A stretch of 43,887 nucleotides of DNA from Methylococcaceae bacterium (GTDB lineage: Bacteria; Pseudomonadota; Gammaproteobacteria; Methylococcales; Methylomonadaceae): NCBI GenBank assembly GCA_947506075.1, contig CANNNN010000002.1:1-43887 (forward strand), given 5' to 3'. Positions 1 to 11,113 of the stretch are shown here, piece by piece. Under the pieces are notes generated by a model. It was not told where the DNA came from, did not search any database, and worked only from the letters and a program-made list of their open reading frames with translations. Position 1 is the stretch's first letter. Every line of letters begins with the position of its first letter. Position numbers and translations under genes: made by a program.

Positions 1-219
1 AAAACAGTTGTTAAAAAAACTCAACTGTAGCTTAACCGCAATATTAAGGACTGGTCTGTACGACAACGCACATAAGATAACTCTCCATTCCCCTGCCTTT
101 CAAAACGACGTTATGTACGTTTCCGTACCGACTGCGACTGATTTTTCGATTAGACTTTTCTGCAATCGTTAAATGCAAATTAAATGTAAAAAACCTTTTA
201 TCAACCCTGGAGAAAAACC

Positions 220-309
220 ATGAAGACCAAAGACGAATACGCAGCAAGCCTGACCTTAGAGCCGGCCTCGCTGATATCAGTTCAAAATTCAACTAAACCT
301 ACAACATAA
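220..309 (+). pseudogene. Remnant of a small coiled-coil type protein (MKTKDEYAASL... start; a C-terminus-like 'AGLADISSKFN' is in another frame)
   Basis: ATG at 220 after a GGAG-like RBS. The 29-codon ORF loses its frame, and another frame in the same stretch reads AGLADISSKFN-stop. Looks like an internally deleted small stress-type gene. Confidence 0.4.
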
Positions 310-385
310 CTCGATTAGCTGTCCTGGGGTCGATAATAACCCTGGCCAAGCTTGCCGCCAACTAATTTACCTAAGGAGAATCACC

Positions 386-538
386 ATGACTTTAAATATG
401 ACATCCCGACTGAACCCTTACTAGCCCTGGTGATGGGCATATTAATTTTTGCTGGCACCCAGGTTTTTAAATTATTTTGTGGCCGTTTATCTGATCGCCA
501 TTGGCGTCTTGGGCCTGATGCACCATAGCCTCTCATGA
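386..538 (+). pseudogene. Frameshifted DUF3096-like small membrane protein
   Basis: AAGGAG RBS and ATG at 386. Frame 1 reads PTEPLLALVMGILIFAGTQVF and frame 2 continues NYFVAVYLIAIGVLGLMHHSLS-stop, which resembles DUF3096 but is broken by two frame changes. Confidence 0.55.
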
Positions 539-587
539 ATCAAGCCATTTAAAATTCTAGTATCCACTTAAGCTTACCGGATTATTT

Positions 588-1643
588 ATGTTTTTTAACA
601 AAGGTGCACTCCAGTTCCTACTGCTAACTGGCATATTAAGCTGTCTGCCTGTTTTCGCCGACGAGGCACCCACTCCACAACAGGCGCTACAAAACTTCGG
701 TATCAATGCAGAGCAAATCACCGATCTTGAGCGGGGTGAAATTATCGCTTACGAAATTCCTGAAACCAGCCAAAAAGAGTTGGCTATCGGTGTGGCAATG
801 ATACTGCCGGTAGCTTTGCCACAAATTATTAATTATATAAAACAAGGTATGCTTACGGCCACCGAGAGCGGCATTATCGCCTCGGCCCCGCTTACCGACA
901 AGTCCGACATCACTAGCTTCAAGAAATTTGCGTTTACCAACAAACATCTTGATGAAGCCAAGGCATTCCTGAATGCTGAACCGGGGGATAAATTCAACTT
1001 GTCACAACCTGAATTGGACAGACTGAAATCCCTGCAGCCCAGTTTGACTAGAGCCAACAACAAAACTTTATTGAAAAAAGCCAGCCAAAATTATCGTGAG
1101 CTATTGCTACAACGCTGGCAAGCCTACCGAAAAAGCGGTTTGTCCGGGATTGCTGTTTACAGCCGCGAAAATGGCACTGACGACCCTGCCGAAGAGCTGC
1201 GTAAAAATGCCATCAATAGCAAGGTATTGACTCGCTATTTTCCCGAATTACAACAAGTCTGGAAAAATTATCCAGGTGTCTTGCCGCCAAACAGCACAGA
1301 GCAGTTCCTGTGGATGAATAGCAGTGTCGAAGGCCGACCAACCGCTATTCTGACTCACCGGATCATGGTGAGCAGCGAGAGCGGAGGTATCTTACTTTCT
1401 AGACAATTTTACGTTGGCCACTCCTACGATTCCAGCCAAGTGGCTGCCGGCGGCTTGCCCTATAAAGAGGGTACACTGGTGTTTTATTCGAGCCGTAGCG
1501 CTACCGGTCAGGTAGCGGGAATTGGTAGCAGCCTGAAACGTTTGATAGGCAGAGAGCAAATGAAACAAGAAATGATAAACCGCCTACAACGTCTCAACAA
1601 AGACCTGAAACGCAAATCAGTACTGACCTCCAGCAATAATTGA
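588..1643 (+). CDS. Secreted/periplasmic protein of unknown function
   Basis: 351 aa ORF with N-terminal signal peptide (MFFNKGALQFLLLTGILSCLPVFADE). No family recognised. Confidence 0.75.
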   Translation: MFFNKGALQFLLLTGILSCLPVFADEAPTPQQALQNFGINAEQITDLERGEIIAYEIPETSQKELAIGVAMILPVALPQIINYIKQGMLTATESGIIASAPLTDKSDITSFKKFAFTNKHLDEAKAFLNAEPGDKFNLSQPELDRLKSLQPSLTRANNKTLLKKASQNYRELLLQRWQAYRKSGLSGIAVYSRENGTDDPAEELRKNAINSKVLTRYFPELQQVWKNYPGVLPPNSTEQFLWMNSSVEGRPTAILTHRIMVSSESGGILLSRQFYVGHSYDSSQVAAGGLPYKEGTLVFYSSRSATGQVAGIGSSLKRLIGREQMKQEMINRLQRLNKDLKRKSVLTSSNN

Positions 1644-2015
1644 TTTCTAATCGGATTCTGAGTTGAGCTAGCAAGCTTATGTTCGATACCGTGCAGTTAT
1701 TGCTGGTCAGTTTAACAATGACTGTCAGCAGCGTATTTTCGGTATACGGCGCAGACCAGGCAGCCGGACCGCTCGCTGCGATAGGCTAGGCTAACGAAGC
1801 CGAGTGCCCAGATACTAGCAGGTATCTGGCTTAAGCTGCTCTTTGTTGATATGGTCATCGCTAACCTTTATGCCTAGATACAGCGAGGTTTGATTGGCCA
1901 CTATATCAAGATAGGAACCTTAACAAACAGCCCTATTGATAGCTGAAAAAGAACCTACGCACAGGGCAATGGCTACTAATTTGAGACTGGTTTGCCAGGT
2001 AAGTCTCGAAATTAA

Positions 2016-4376
2016 TCAGTCTTTTCGTAACTGATCCCTGATGGGTAGTTGGCGGATACGTTGACCAGTAGCGGCAAAAATAGCGTTGCACAAGGCCGGG
2101 GCAATTGGCGGCACACCCGGTTCGCCCACCCCGCCAAGTGGCGTGTTGAAATCGGTCGTGGGCAGTATATGAATTCGGATTTCGCGGGGAGCCTCATCCA
2201 TACGCGTGAGTTGGTAAGTATGGAAGTTATCTTGGACTACAGCACCCTCTTTAAAACTTATTTCGCCCAGAGTAGCCAGGCTGACTCCCATAATACAAGC
2301 TCCTTCGAGCTGTGAACGGATGCGCTCAGGATTGACCTGTGGACCGCAATCCACAGCGATGTCGATTCTGGGTATGCTGAGCTTGCCCTGCTCATCAACA
2401 GCCACCTCCACCACCACAGCGACATAAGTGACAAAGCTGTAATGAGCCGCTAAGCCCAATCCTTGCCCCTTTGGAAGAATGCGACCCCAGGTGGCTTCAT
2501 GGCTTACTGCCTCAATTACACGGCGCAACCGGCCAGTGTCCACCGGGTAAACCTCGGGGGATTCACCATGATTCCAGACATCTCCCAGTGTACGTGGATC
2601 AATGCGGCGTGGCGGGCCAATCAGATCAAGCAGGAAGTCCTTATGATCGCGACCCGCTGCAACGGCCAATTCGGCTACGAAGGACTGGATGGCGAAGGCA
2701 TGCGGGATGTTTGATACCGAACGAAACCAGCCAATACGTGTATGGGCTTGTGCCTCTGGATTTTCGATACGCAGATTGGGAATGTCAAAGGGCACATTGA
2801 TAACCCCCATACCGAGCTCTGTCGCCATTTGGTGTTTACTGTCGGGACCAAAAGTCGATGAAATGGTTGGTGCTACTGTTCTGTGCAGCCAAGCAAGCGG
2901 TTTGCCTTGCGTATCCAGGCCCGCCTCCAGTCGTTCGACTGAAACCGTGTGAAAATAAGAATGATGCAGGTCGTCCTCGCGAGTCCAAGTCAACTTGACC
3001 GGTTTTCCGTTCATGGCCTGCGACAATAATGCGGCTTCGATGACGTAATCGGGTTTGGATTTGCGTCCGAAACCTCCACCTAACAGGGTGACATGTATCG
3101 TGACCTTGTCCTCCGGAAGTTTAAGCCATTTAGCTACACGTTCACGTGATACCTGTGGGGCCTGTGTACAGGTCCATATTTCACATACTCCCTTGATAAT
3201 CCGAGCTGTTGCGGCTGGGGGTTCCATCGGGGCCTGGGCAAGATGCGGGGCGTAATATTCAGCATTCACCCGTTTGGCAGCGACTTGCAAAGCAGCGTCG
3301 AGGTCGCCGTCATTACGAACCATTTTGCCCGATTTACGCGCAGCTGCTTCGAGCTCGGCTTTGTAAGTTACAGAATCGTAGCTTCCATGAGGCCCTTTTT
3401 CCCAGTCAATCTTGAGCGCCATGCGGCCCTGGATGGCTGCCCAGGTATTACTGGCAATCACGGCGATGCCGCCGAGAGGGTTGAAGTCGGCGGGAGGAGG
3501 ACTGCTTGGGAGTTCGATAACCTTAATTACACCCGGCACCTTTAACGCATTCTTGGCATCGTAACTCAAGACTTTGCCGCCGAATACCGGCGGACGGGCC
3601 ACTACAGCGTAAAGCATGTCTTTGAGACGGGTATCAATGCCATATTGTGCATGACCAGTGACTATATCCTGCCCATCATAAATTCCGACCTGCCCTTTGC
3701 CGATGTAGCGGAAATCTGCCGGATTCTTCAGACGCAAAGTTTCGCGAGCCGGTACAGGCAGTTTTGCTGCGGCTTTGGCTAACTCACCGTAGCCAAGTGT
3801 TCTGCCGGTGGCTGGATGAATAACTTGATGCTGCTCGGCACGAACGTCCTGAACGGGTACTTTCCAGTGCGCCGCCGCCGCCGATTCGAGCATGGTGCGG
3901 GCTGCCGCGCCGACTCTGCGCATGGGCATGAAGAAATGGCGCATGCTACGGGAGCCGTCTGTATCCTGGTTGCCATAGCGAGATTCATCACCCGGTGCTT
4001 GTTCGACACGAACACGCTGCCAATTAGCCTCGAGTTCGTCAGCCACCACCATGGGCAAACTGGTACGTACGCCTTGTCCCATTTCCGAACGATGACAAAT
4101 GATAGTTACTGTACCGTCAATCGCTATCGCGACAAACACCAGCGGGTTGTCTACCCAGCCATGAGGCATGGCATCAGCGCCATATTTTTCTTTTGTTGAG
4201 GATGGGGTGGTTTCATCTGCCCTCAATAGTGACGGAAATCCAGCGGCCAGCACGAACCCGGTGAGCGCCATATCTTTGAGAAAAATACGTCGACTAATGT
4301 TGGTGATAAGCAGGCTATCGTCATCTGCATTTAAAATATCAGTACTCAAATCGGGATGATGCAGCGGACTTTTCAT
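2016..4376 (-). CDS. Xanthine dehydrogenase family, molybdopterin-binding subunit (isoquinoline 1-oxidoreductase beta-like)
   Basis: Tat-like signal [19 protein letters not shown]; motifs [39 protein letters not shown]. Start at MKSPLHHP (4376) overlaps the upstream stop by 4 nt, so the longer ORF start at 4442 is unlikely. Confidence 0.88.
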   Translation of the reverse strand: MKSPLHHPDLSTDILNADDDSLLITNISRRIFLKDMALTGFVLAAGFPSLLRADETTPSSTKEKYGADAMPHGWVDNPLVFVAIAIDGTVTIICHRSEMGQGVRTSLPMVVADELEANWQRVRVEQAPGDESRYGNQDTDGSRSMRHFFMPMRRVGAAARTMLESAAAAHWKVPVQDVRAEQHQVIHPATGRTLGYGELAKAAAKLPVPARETLRLKNPADFRYIGKGQVGIYDGQDIVTGHAQYGIDTRLKDMLYAVVARPPVFGGKVLSYDAKNALKVPGVIKVIELPSSPPPADFNPLGGIAVIASNTWAAIQGRMALKIDWEKGPHGSYDSVTYKAELEAAARKSGKMVRNDGDLDAALQVAAKRVNAEYYAPHLAQAPMEPPAATARIIKGVCEIWTCTQAPQVSRERVAKWLKLPEDKVTIHVTLLGGGFGRKSKPDYVIEAALLSQAMNGKPVKLTWTREDDLHHSYFHTVSVERLEAGLDTQGKPLAWLHRTVAPTISSTFGPDSKHQMATELGMGVINVPFDIPNLRIENPEAQAHTRIGWFRSVSNIPHAFAIQSFVAELAVAAGRDHKDFLLDLIGPPRRIDPRTLGDVWNHGESPEVYPVDTGRLRRVIEAVSHEATWGRILPKGQGLGLAAHYSFVTYVAVVVEVAVDEQGKLSIPRIDIAVDCGPQVNPERIRSQLEGACIMGVSLATLGEISFKEGAVVQDNFHTYQLTRMDEAPREIRIHILPTTDFNTPLGGVGEPGVPPIAPALCNAIFAATGQRIRQLPIRDQLRKD

Positions 4377-4840
4377 GGTTTGATTTCCGTTATCGAGGCA
4401 ACTTGCTTTATTGCGCTGCGAATACGGCAATAAGTACCGCACCGGCAGATATTTCCGCTCATAGCCTTGTCGATATCGGCGTCGGAGGGACTTGGATTAA
4501 GCTTAAGCAAGGCTGTAGCTGCCATTATTTGACCCGGCTGGCAGTAACCGCATTGAGGTACGCCTTGCGTTAACCAGGCCTCCTGAACCTTCTTTCCTGT
4601 TGAATCCTGGTCGATGGCTTCGATCGTAACAATTTTTTTGCCTACGGCAATTGAAATGGGTGTCACGCAGGAACGAGTAGCTGCTCCATCAAGATGGACA
4701 GTGCAGGCTCCGCACAAACCCATGCCGCAGCCGAATTTGGTTCCCGTCAGTCCCTGATGATCGCGTAAGGCCCAAAGTAGGGGTGTGTCCATCGGTAAGT
4801 TGATCTGGCGGAGCTTGCCGTTGATATTGAGCTTAATCAT
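4373..4840 (-). CDS. (2Fe-2S)-binding subunit of molybdenum hydroxylase (isoquinoline 1-oxidoreductase alpha-like)
   Basis: Cys motifs [25 protein letters not shown] and [10 protein letters not shown] typical of xanthine oxidase family small subunits. Confidence 0.92.
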   Translation of the reverse strand: MIKLNINGKLRQINLPMDTPLLWALRDHQGLTGTKFGCGMGLCGACTVHLDGAATRSCVTPISIAVGKKIVTIEAIDQDSTGKKVQEAWLTQGVPQCGYCQPGQIMAATALLKLNPSPSDADIDKAMSGNICRCGTYCRIRSAIKQVASITEIKP

Positions 4841-5001
4841 CGGATATTTCTATCTCAAGTTAGTCATAAGAAGTACAAGGCACCCGCGTCGCGTAGAGGA
4901 AATGGGCGTAAAAATGGTCATTCATGATATTACACGGCTTCCATGAGCCAGTAAAGGGCATCCAAGCAGCGGTTTGTGACATCATTTAAAAAGTTTCTTA
5001 A

Positions 5002-5799
5002 TTATTCCGTTGCCGCTACTCTTTTACTCAATGCCCCACCGTGGCCACCTCGTCTTACCAATACCATTTCACTGGCAATAGATAGGGAAATTTCCTCTGG
5101 CAACTTCGCGCCTAGGTCTAGGCCAGCAGGAGTTCGTACTTTAGCGAGATTTGACTCTGAGAACCCTTCCTGCCCCAAGCGCTCCAATACCAGCTTTGCT
5201 CGCTTTCGACTGGAAACCAGCGCGATATATAAGGCTTCGGATTGCAAAGCACGTACAAGGGAGTCGTAATCTCCCTTGTGATGAGTGGCGATGACCACGA
5301 AATCGCCTGACTGTGGCTGCAACTGTTGATAGCGGCAATCGTTGCTAATCACACAATGGGCAGTGGGAAAGCGATCCGCCGTCGCTTGAGGATCATTGAT
5401 AATCACCTCAAATCCTAATCGATAGGCAAATTCGCAAAGGCTTTCCACGATGCGCCCATGACCCATTAACCAGAGTACCGGTTTGGGTAAGATAGGTTCA
5501 ACATACACGCGCATGCTGCCGCCACAGGGCATGCCCGCGCCGAAAACCTCGTCATTTAGATCAATGTCAATCACCCGAGGATCTCCTGATTTTAAACATT
5601 CCAGTGCAACCCTGGATACCATGGATTGCGCACAACCGCCACCGACCCAGCCGGCGATAATTTTGCCTGAGAAGTCGATCAGCGCCTTAGCCGTAGGTTT
5701 GGCCGAGGATGAACCCAGTATTTCTATTACCGTCGCTAAAGCGTAGGGTAAACGCTCTTCGCGCAGTTCAAGCTGAAGATCGAGTAAGTCCCGAATCAT
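5002..5799 (-). CDS. XdhC family molybdenum hydroxylase maturation protein
   Basis: VGGGCAQSMV, GAGMPCGGSMRVYVEP, GHGRI and ALVSSRKRAK segments; next to Mo-hydroxylase genes. Confidence 0.88.
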   Translation of the reverse strand: MIRDLLDLQLELREERLPYALATVIEILGSSSAKPTAKALIDFSGKIIAGWVGGGCAQSMVSRVALECLKSGDPRVIDIDLNDEVFGAGMPCGGSMRVYVEPILPKPVLWLMGHGRIVESLCEFAYRLGFEVIINDPQATADRFPTAHCVISNDCRYQQLQPQSGDFVVIATHHKGDYDSLVRALQSEALYIALVSSRKRAKLVLERLGQEGFSESNLAKVRTPAGLDLGAKLPEEISLSIASEMVLVRRGGHGGALSKRVAATE

Positions 5800-6389
5800 G
5801 ATGGTATTTTAAATTTTTTTAAGGGGTTCAAATCTTCCGGCCGGTCGATGTCCTGAAGTACGCCCGGATCATCGCAGTCAATGATGTGGATTAGTTCAAT
5901 ATTAGACTGAATCACGGCTTTCGCGCCGACATCTCCACTCAATGCAAAGAGTTCCGGACCTAAAGCGTGTGAAAAGCCAACTGGATGCCCGCGTCGGCCT
6001 TGCCAGCAGGGCAGAGCGATACTTGCGCCCAAACGTAATGCATCCGCAACCTTGCGGATGGTCAGGGGCATTATCCACGGCATGTCTGCAAGGGCAATCA
6101 GCCAGCCAGCGGCTTCAGGACAGGTCTGGATACCGAAAACCAGGCTCGCGCTCATACCCTGTTCGGCATTGGTGCAGATCCTAACCTCTGCGCCTTCTGC
6201 CTGCAATTGTGTCGCCAGGACCTCACCACCGGGCCTTAACACCACCACGACCTTATCGGTGCCGGCCAATAAGTTACGGCAGGCGCGCACCGCAACCAGG
6301 TCACCATCGGGCAAAATATGGGTCAGTTTGTCTGCGCCAAAGCGCTGACTGGCTCCAGCGGCCAGCAAGATACCAACAATTTTACCCAT
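5796..6389 (-). CDS. MobA-like NTP transferase (MocA/molybdenum cofactor nucleotidyltransferase type)
   Basis: N-terminal LLAAGASQRFGADKL; LADMPWI; GHPVGFS; overlaps xdhC-like gene by 4 nt. Confidence 0.88.
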   Translation of the reverse strand: MGKIVGILLAAGASQRFGADKLTHILPDGDLVAVRACRNLLAGTDKVVVVLRPGGEVLATQLQAEGAEVRICTNAEQGMSASLVFGIQTCPEAAGWLIALADMPWIMPLTIRKVADALRLGASIALPCWQGRRGHPVGFSHALGPELFALSGDVGAKAVIQSNIELIHIIDCDDPGVLQDIDRPEDLNPLKKFKIPS

Positions 6390-6610
6390 CAGTCTAAATG
6401 CAAATTCCGGAGTAGGCTTCGACAGACAATGTATGAGTAAGCATAGTATGAACTGTTATCAATAATGGCCCTGGACATTATCATCACCTCCCTCGATTAG
6501 CAAGATTCTTCAGCGTAGTGAAGTTGAACAAACAGCGCAAATATTGGTAGTTGATCAATCGGTCGTTTCGCCATTAAAGCCAATGGAATAAATACGCTTA
6601 AAAAACCTCA

Positions 6611-8842
6611 TCACTCGGACACCAAGCCCTCAACCCGCTGAAAACCTCTGGGCAATGCCGAACCCCGTTTCGCGCGACTACCAGAATAATGCTGAATATC
6701 CGCAGTTTTAAGCGTCAGTTGTCGCTTACCGGCTATGATTTTTAATGAGCTATTTTCCGGCAATGCCACCGCCGCAACCACATAATCTGTTGCTGCGGTC
6801 AGGTCGGCAGTCGGAATTTGAATCAGCTTATTGCCTTTTCCTTTTGCCAGCGCGGGCAATTCGGCCGCAGGGAAAATCAGCAATCGCCCCTGCAAGGTCA
6901 CCACCGCCAGCGCATCGTTTTCACTGCGCAGCAGCACCGGTTTCAATACCTTAGCACCCTCGGGCAAGGTGATCAGCAGTTTCCCCGCCTTGTTCTTGCT
7001 TAATAATTCTTTAAGCTGCACCCGGAACCCATAACCAAAATGACTGGCTACCACATACCAGTCATCAGGCTGCCCCGATAATAGATGCAGAAATAACGAA
7101 CCTGCCGGGGGATTGAGTCGTCCGGTCAACGGTTCGCCCTGAGTTCTGGCCGATGGCAGATCGTGAGCCGAGGTACTGTAAGCCCGGCCGGTCGAATCGA
7201 GGATATAAATCGGCTGCGTGGTGCGGCATTTGACTGCGTCCAGAAAGCTGTCGCCGGAACGGTAATTCAGGCTTTCCACATCGATGTCATGGCCTTTTGC
7301 GGCCCTGATCCAGCCTTTTTCCGACAGAATGACGGTTAATGGCTCGTTGCTGATTAAGGCCGTCGTTTCCAAGGCCTGGGCCGCAAGTCTTGAAACAATC
7401 GGCGAACGGCGCTCATCCCCGTATTTTTCCGCATCGCGTTCCAGTTCTTTTCTGATCAAGCGGTTCAGCAATTGCTTCGAACCCAGGATTTTTTCAAGGT
7501 CGGTGCGTTCCAGCTCCAGCTCATCCTGCTCGCCGCGTATCTTCATCTCTTCGAGCTTGGCCAGATGCCGCAGCTTCAATTCCAGTATCGCTTCGGCCTG
7601 AATATCGCTGATACCAAAACGCTCCATCAGTACCGGCTTGGGATGATCTTCTGTTCGGATAATCGCAATGACTTCATCGATATTCAGATAGGCAATCAGC
7701 AAGCCATCGAGAATATGTAGCCTCGCTAATACCTTGTCCAGTCGGTATTGCAGACGTTTGCGCACGGTTTCGGTGCGGAACGCCAGCCATTCGACCAGGA
7801 TATCCCTCAGCCCTTTCACTTTGGGTCGCCCGTCCAAACCTATCATGTTCATGTTGACGCGATAGCTTTTTTCCAGATCGGTGGTCGCAAACAGATGCGA
7901 CATCACCTCGTCCGCATCTATCCGTTTTGATCTTGGAATGACCAGCAAGCGGGTCGGATTTTCATGATCCGATTCATCGCGCAAATCTTCTATCATCGGC
8001 AGCTTTTTCGCCAGCATTTGCGCGGCGATCTGCTCCAGCAACTTGGCACCGGAAACCTGATGCGGCAAGGCGGTGATCACGATATTGCCGTCTTCCTGCT
8101 CGTATTTGGCGCGCATCTTTATCGAGCCGCCGCCGCTCAGATACATTTTTTGTATATCCTCAGCCGAGGTGATGATTTCCGCATCGGTCGGATAATCCGG
8201 GCCTTTGATATGGGTAAACAAGGTTTCCAGAGTACTGTCCGGATCATCCAGCAACTGGATGCAGGCGCAAGCCACTTCGCGCAGATTATGCGGCGGTATG
8301 TCGGTCGCCATGCCGACCGCGATGCCCATCGTGCCGTTCAGCAGGATATTTGGCAAGCGCGCAGGCAATAACACAGGCTCTTTCAGCGTCGCGTCAAAAT
8401 TGTCCGCCCAGTCGACCGTGCCTTGGCCCAGTTCGCTTAACAGGGTTTGCGCATAGGCGGTCAGGCGGGATTCGGTATAACGCATCGCGGCAAAGGATTT
8501 TGGATCGTCCGGCGAACCCCAGTTGCCCTGCCCGTCCACCAACGGATAGCGATAGGAAAAATTCTGCGCCATCAGCACCATCGCCTCATAGCAGGCGGAA
8601 TCGCCGTGCGGATGATATTTACCCAATACGTCACCGACGGTACGGGCCGATTTCTTAAACTTGGCGACCGAGGTCAAACCCAGTTCGGACATCGCAAAAA
8701 CAATGCGCCGTTGCACCGGTTTCAAACCATCGGCAATATGCGGCAAGGCTCTATCCAGAATCACATACATGGAATAATCCAGATAGGCTTTTTCGGCAAA
8801 TTCCTTCAACGGCAGTTGTTCAAAGTTCCCTTGTATGATCAT
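6611..8842 (-). CDS. parC: DNA topoisomerase IV subunit A
   Basis: 743 aa; [42 protein letters not shown] and AMRYTESRL motifs. Confidence 0.97.
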   Translation of the reverse strand: MIIQGNFEQLPLKEFAEKAYLDYSMYVILDRALPHIADGLKPVQRRIVFAMSELGLTSVAKFKKSARTVGDVLGKYHPHGDSACYEAMVLMAQNFSYRYPLVDGQGNWGSPDDPKSFAAMRYTESRLTAYAQTLLSELGQGTVDWADNFDATLKEPVLLPARLPNILLNGTMGIAVGMATDIPPHNLREVACACIQLLDDPDSTLETLFTHIKGPDYPTDAEIITSAEDIQKMYLSGGGSIKMRAKYEQEDGNIVITALPHQVSGAKLLEQIAAQMLAKKLPMIEDLRDESDHENPTRLLVIPRSKRIDADEVMSHLFATTDLEKSYRVNMNMIGLDGRPKVKGLRDILVEWLAFRTETVRKRLQYRLDKVLARLHILDGLLIAYLNIDEVIAIIRTEDHPKPVLMERFGISDIQAEAILELKLRHLAKLEEMKIRGEQDELELERTDLEKILGSKQLLNRLIRKELERDAEKYGDERRSPIVSRLAAQALETTALISNEPLTVILSEKGWIRAAKGHDIDVESLNYRSGDSFLDAVKCRTTQPIYILDSTGRAYSTSAHDLPSARTQGEPLTGRLNPPAGSLFLHLLSGQPDDWYVVASHFGYGFRVQLKELLSKNKAGKLLITLPEGAKVLKPVLLRSENDALAVVTLQGRLLIFPAAELPALAKGKGNKLIQIPTADLTAATDYVVAAVALPENSSLKIIAGKRQLTLKTADIQHYSGSRAKRGSALPRGFQRVEGLVSE

Positions 8843-8844
8843 GT

Positions 8845-9342
8845 TTACAACTCATCCTTCGGTAAATCGACATGCATCACGCGAATTTTTTCCAGACTTT
8901 CCTGGCGCATTTTTTTTCGCAGTTCTGCGGATTCATAAAGCCTTTTTTCCACTTCGTTATCCAGCTGTAATCTCGGGACCTTGACCGTTTTCCCGTTTTC
9001 ATCCATCGCGACCATCGTAAAATAACAGGAGGTCGTATGCCTTTTTGAATCGGTCCTTAAATCTTCGGCAAAAACCTTGACCCCGACTTCCATCGACGAA
9101 TGGCCGACATAATTGACATGCGCGTAAAAAGTCACCAATTCGCCGACATTGACCTGCTGTTTAAAAAACACCTGATCCAGCGCCGCTGTGACTACATATT
9201 TTTTACAATATTTTGCCGCGCAGGCATAGGCTACTTGGTCCAGCAATTTCAATAATGAACCGCCGTGAACATTGCCGGAGAAATTGGCCATGTCCGGTGT
9301 CATCAATACCGTCATCGTTAAGGATTTTTCTTGTTTGGTCAT
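8845..9342 (-). CDS. Acyl-CoA thioesterase (YciA-like hotdog fold)
   Basis: [23 protein letters not shown] and [15 protein letters not shown] motifs. Confidence 0.88.
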   Translation of the reverse strand: MTKQEKSLTMTVLMTPDMANFSGNVHGGSLLKLLDQVAYACAAKYCKKYVVTAALDQVFFKQQVNVGELVTFYAHVNYVGHSSMEVGVKVFAEDLRTDSKRHTTSCYFTMVAMDENGKTVKVPRLQLDNEVEKRLYESAELRKKMRQESLEKIRVMHVDLPKDEL

Positions 9343-9424
9343 TAAGTTCTCAACTCTAAAGCCTGACAGTGCAGGCCATTAATTTCATTTGGTTTTAATA
9401 ACGGTTCAACAGCAAAAATAAAAC

Positions 9425-9479
9425 GCCACAGATTCACTGATTAAAATCCCCACGGAACTTTTATCTGTGAATCTGTGGC
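9425..9479. repeat. Inverted repeat with 16-nt arms
   Basis: gccacagattcactga (9425-9440) against tctgtgaatctgtggc (9464-9479); 14 of 16 positions complementary. Confidence 0.75.
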
Positions 9480-9500
9480 AACTGTTGAGCCCTACGCTCA

Positions 9501-10022
9501 TTACTTATATATAGACTTTGGAGGCGGGGGAGTATAAATCTTATCCAAATCCTCGTCGATTTTAACCGCCAGACTTTCAACGCCTTTTTGTGTTAATTTT
9601 TTCTCTCCGCCTTTTGTTTCAGAAATATAGTTGCCGATTAACTGACCATCCTTAGTTCTTACTAAATGTCCCATGATATAAGCGAATAAAAAGCTCGGCT
9701 TATGCAGTCTGCCGACCACGACATAATCGGCCCCAGCCTTTTTGGCCAGAACGGCTGCGCTGTCATCGTGGTCAAAAAGATAGCCGACACCGCCATTAGC
9801 TTGTCGTTGGGATACTGAATCCACTGCTACAATTTTATAGCCTGCCCTTTTCAACTCCGCTTCCAGCATGGCTTTTATGCTTGCTGTTCGCTGCACTTCG
9901 GCGGGTATGCCAGGGGCCAAGGTCAGATCGCGCAACTCAAAATCCAGTATGGCTATGCTGGTTTCTGCGTTAACTTGAGTACTGAATAAGGCCCATAAAA
10001 ATATTATCGAAAAAATCTTCAT
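9501..10022 (-). CDS. DUF2380/DUF3280-like secreted protein
   Basis: Signal peptide MKIFSIIFLWALFSTQVNAET followed by SIAILDFELRDLTLAPG and AGADYVVVGRLHK. ORF opens at 10070; start at MKRQAMKIF (10022) looks more likely. Confidence 0.65.
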   Translation of the reverse strand: MKIFSIIFLWALFSTQVNAETSIAILDFELRDLTLAPGIPAEVQRTASIKAMLEAELKRAGYKIVAVDSVSQRQANGGVGYLFDHDDSAAVLAKKAGADYVVVGRLHKPSFLFAYIMGHLVRTKDGQLIGNYISETKGGEKKLTQKGVESLAVKIDEDLDKIYTPPPPKSIYK

Positions 10023-10072
10023 AGCCTGCCGCTTCATAGTGAACAAAAAAATATTAGTCATTATACGCATAA

Positions 10073-10891
10073 CTATTTACTCTGTTTAATCGCCCAAGCC
10101 ACATCGGCTGCCTGCCGGTTTTCCTTGACGTCATGCACCCGAAAAAGCTGCACACCGGCCATGACACCCAAAGCCGTGGTCACTGCGGTGGCGGTAACCA
10201 GCTCCGACGGTTCGCTTACATCGCAGATTGTTCCCATAAAGCGCTTGCGACTGGTGCCTAACAGCACCGGAAAGCCTAAAGCCACCAAATCATCAAGATG
10301 CGCCAACAAATCAAGATTATCCTGCTTGCGTTTGCCAAAACCGATGCCCGGATCAATCGCAATGTTTTCCTTGTCAACTCCCGCCTTTAGTGCCGAATTG
10401 ATACTTTCTGTTAGGGAAGCAATGACTTCCTGCACGACATTGTCATAATGCGGATTGTCCTGCATGGTTTTGGAAGCCCCCGGACTGTGCATCAAGATGA
10501 TAGGCACGCCGGTTTGGGCGGCCAGGGACAAGATCGCCGCATCCGCCCTGCCCCCGGAAACATCATTGATGATATGACCTCCGGCCTGCAGCGCCGCTCT
10601 GGCGACTTCGCTTGAAGTCGTATCGATGCTGATTAAAATAGTGTCGTCCAGATGCCGGATGGCTTCAATCACCGGAACCACCCGGGCTAGCTGTTCTCCG
10701 GCCGTAACCGGGTCGGCGCCGGGACGCGTTGACTCGCCGCCTATGTCAATGATATCGACACCTTCGGACAACATCAGCTCGACCTGTCGCAGCGCGGCAT
10801 CAAGTCCCGAATATTTACCGCCATCGGAAAAACTGTCCGGCGTAACATTTAAAATCCCCATAATTTGCGGGCGATTGCTAGTAAAGAACAT
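10073..10891 (-). CDS. folP: Dihydropteroate synthase
   Basis: IMGILNVTPDSFSDGGKY, DIGGESTRPGADPV, IDPGIGFGKR and GTSRKRF motifs. Confidence 0.97.
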   Translation of the reverse strand: MFFTSNRPQIMGILNVTPDSFSDGGKYSGLDAALRQVELMLSEGVDIIDIGGESTRPGADPVTAGEQLARVVPVIEAIRHLDDTILISIDTTSSEVARAALQAGGHIINDVSGGRADAAILSLAAQTGVPIILMHSPGASKTMQDNPHYDNVVQEVIASLTESINSALKAGVDKENIAIDPGIGFGKRKQDNLDLLAHLDDLVALGFPVLLGTSRKRFMGTICDVSEPSELVTATAVTTALGVMAGVQLFRVHDVKENRQAADVAWAIKQSK

Positions 10892-11058
10892 TTCCTCTTA
10901 GCTCCAGTGTGCAAGGTCGGCGTGTCAATTCATGTATAATAACCGATATTAAAGCTGTCCACGAAACACACGTTTAACACAAAAACTAAAGCCGACGAAG
11001 CGTTACGGGAGTTATAACACCGTTACTTATGTTTGGAGTTGAGTGGCGCACAACGTTT

Positions 11059-11083
11059 CGGTCGGGGTTGCAAACCCCGTCCG
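11059..11083. repeat. Near-palindrome cggtcggggttgcaaaccccgtccg
   Basis: 7-bp stem cggggtt/aaccccg with gca loop, extended by 3 bp beyond one mismatch. Lies upstream of the flavoprotein gene. Confidence 0.7.
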
Positions 11084-11113
11084 GCTGAGCTTTTCAGGTC
11101 TTTCGTGCTGTTG

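Noticed and set aside
44-292. 82-aa minus-strand ORF
   Set aside because: Overlaps the decayed plus-strand gene at 220-309; no RBS or family features seen.
1679-1789. 36-codon plus-strand ORF (MFDTVQLLLVSLTMTVSSVFSVYGADQ...)
   Set aside because: Hydrophobic leader-like peptide but no convincing RBS and no other support.
2049-4359. Multiple plus-strand ORFs of 60-127 aa
   Set aside because: All antisense to the molybdenum hydroxylase large subunit; low-complexity, no motifs.
6390-6610. Intergenic gap between the MobA-like gene and parC
   Set aside because: Checked for tRNA, small ORF or strong hairpin; nothing supportable.
7964-8938. Plus-strand ORFs of 135 and 163 aa
   Set aside because: Antisense to parC and the thioesterase; no domain signal.
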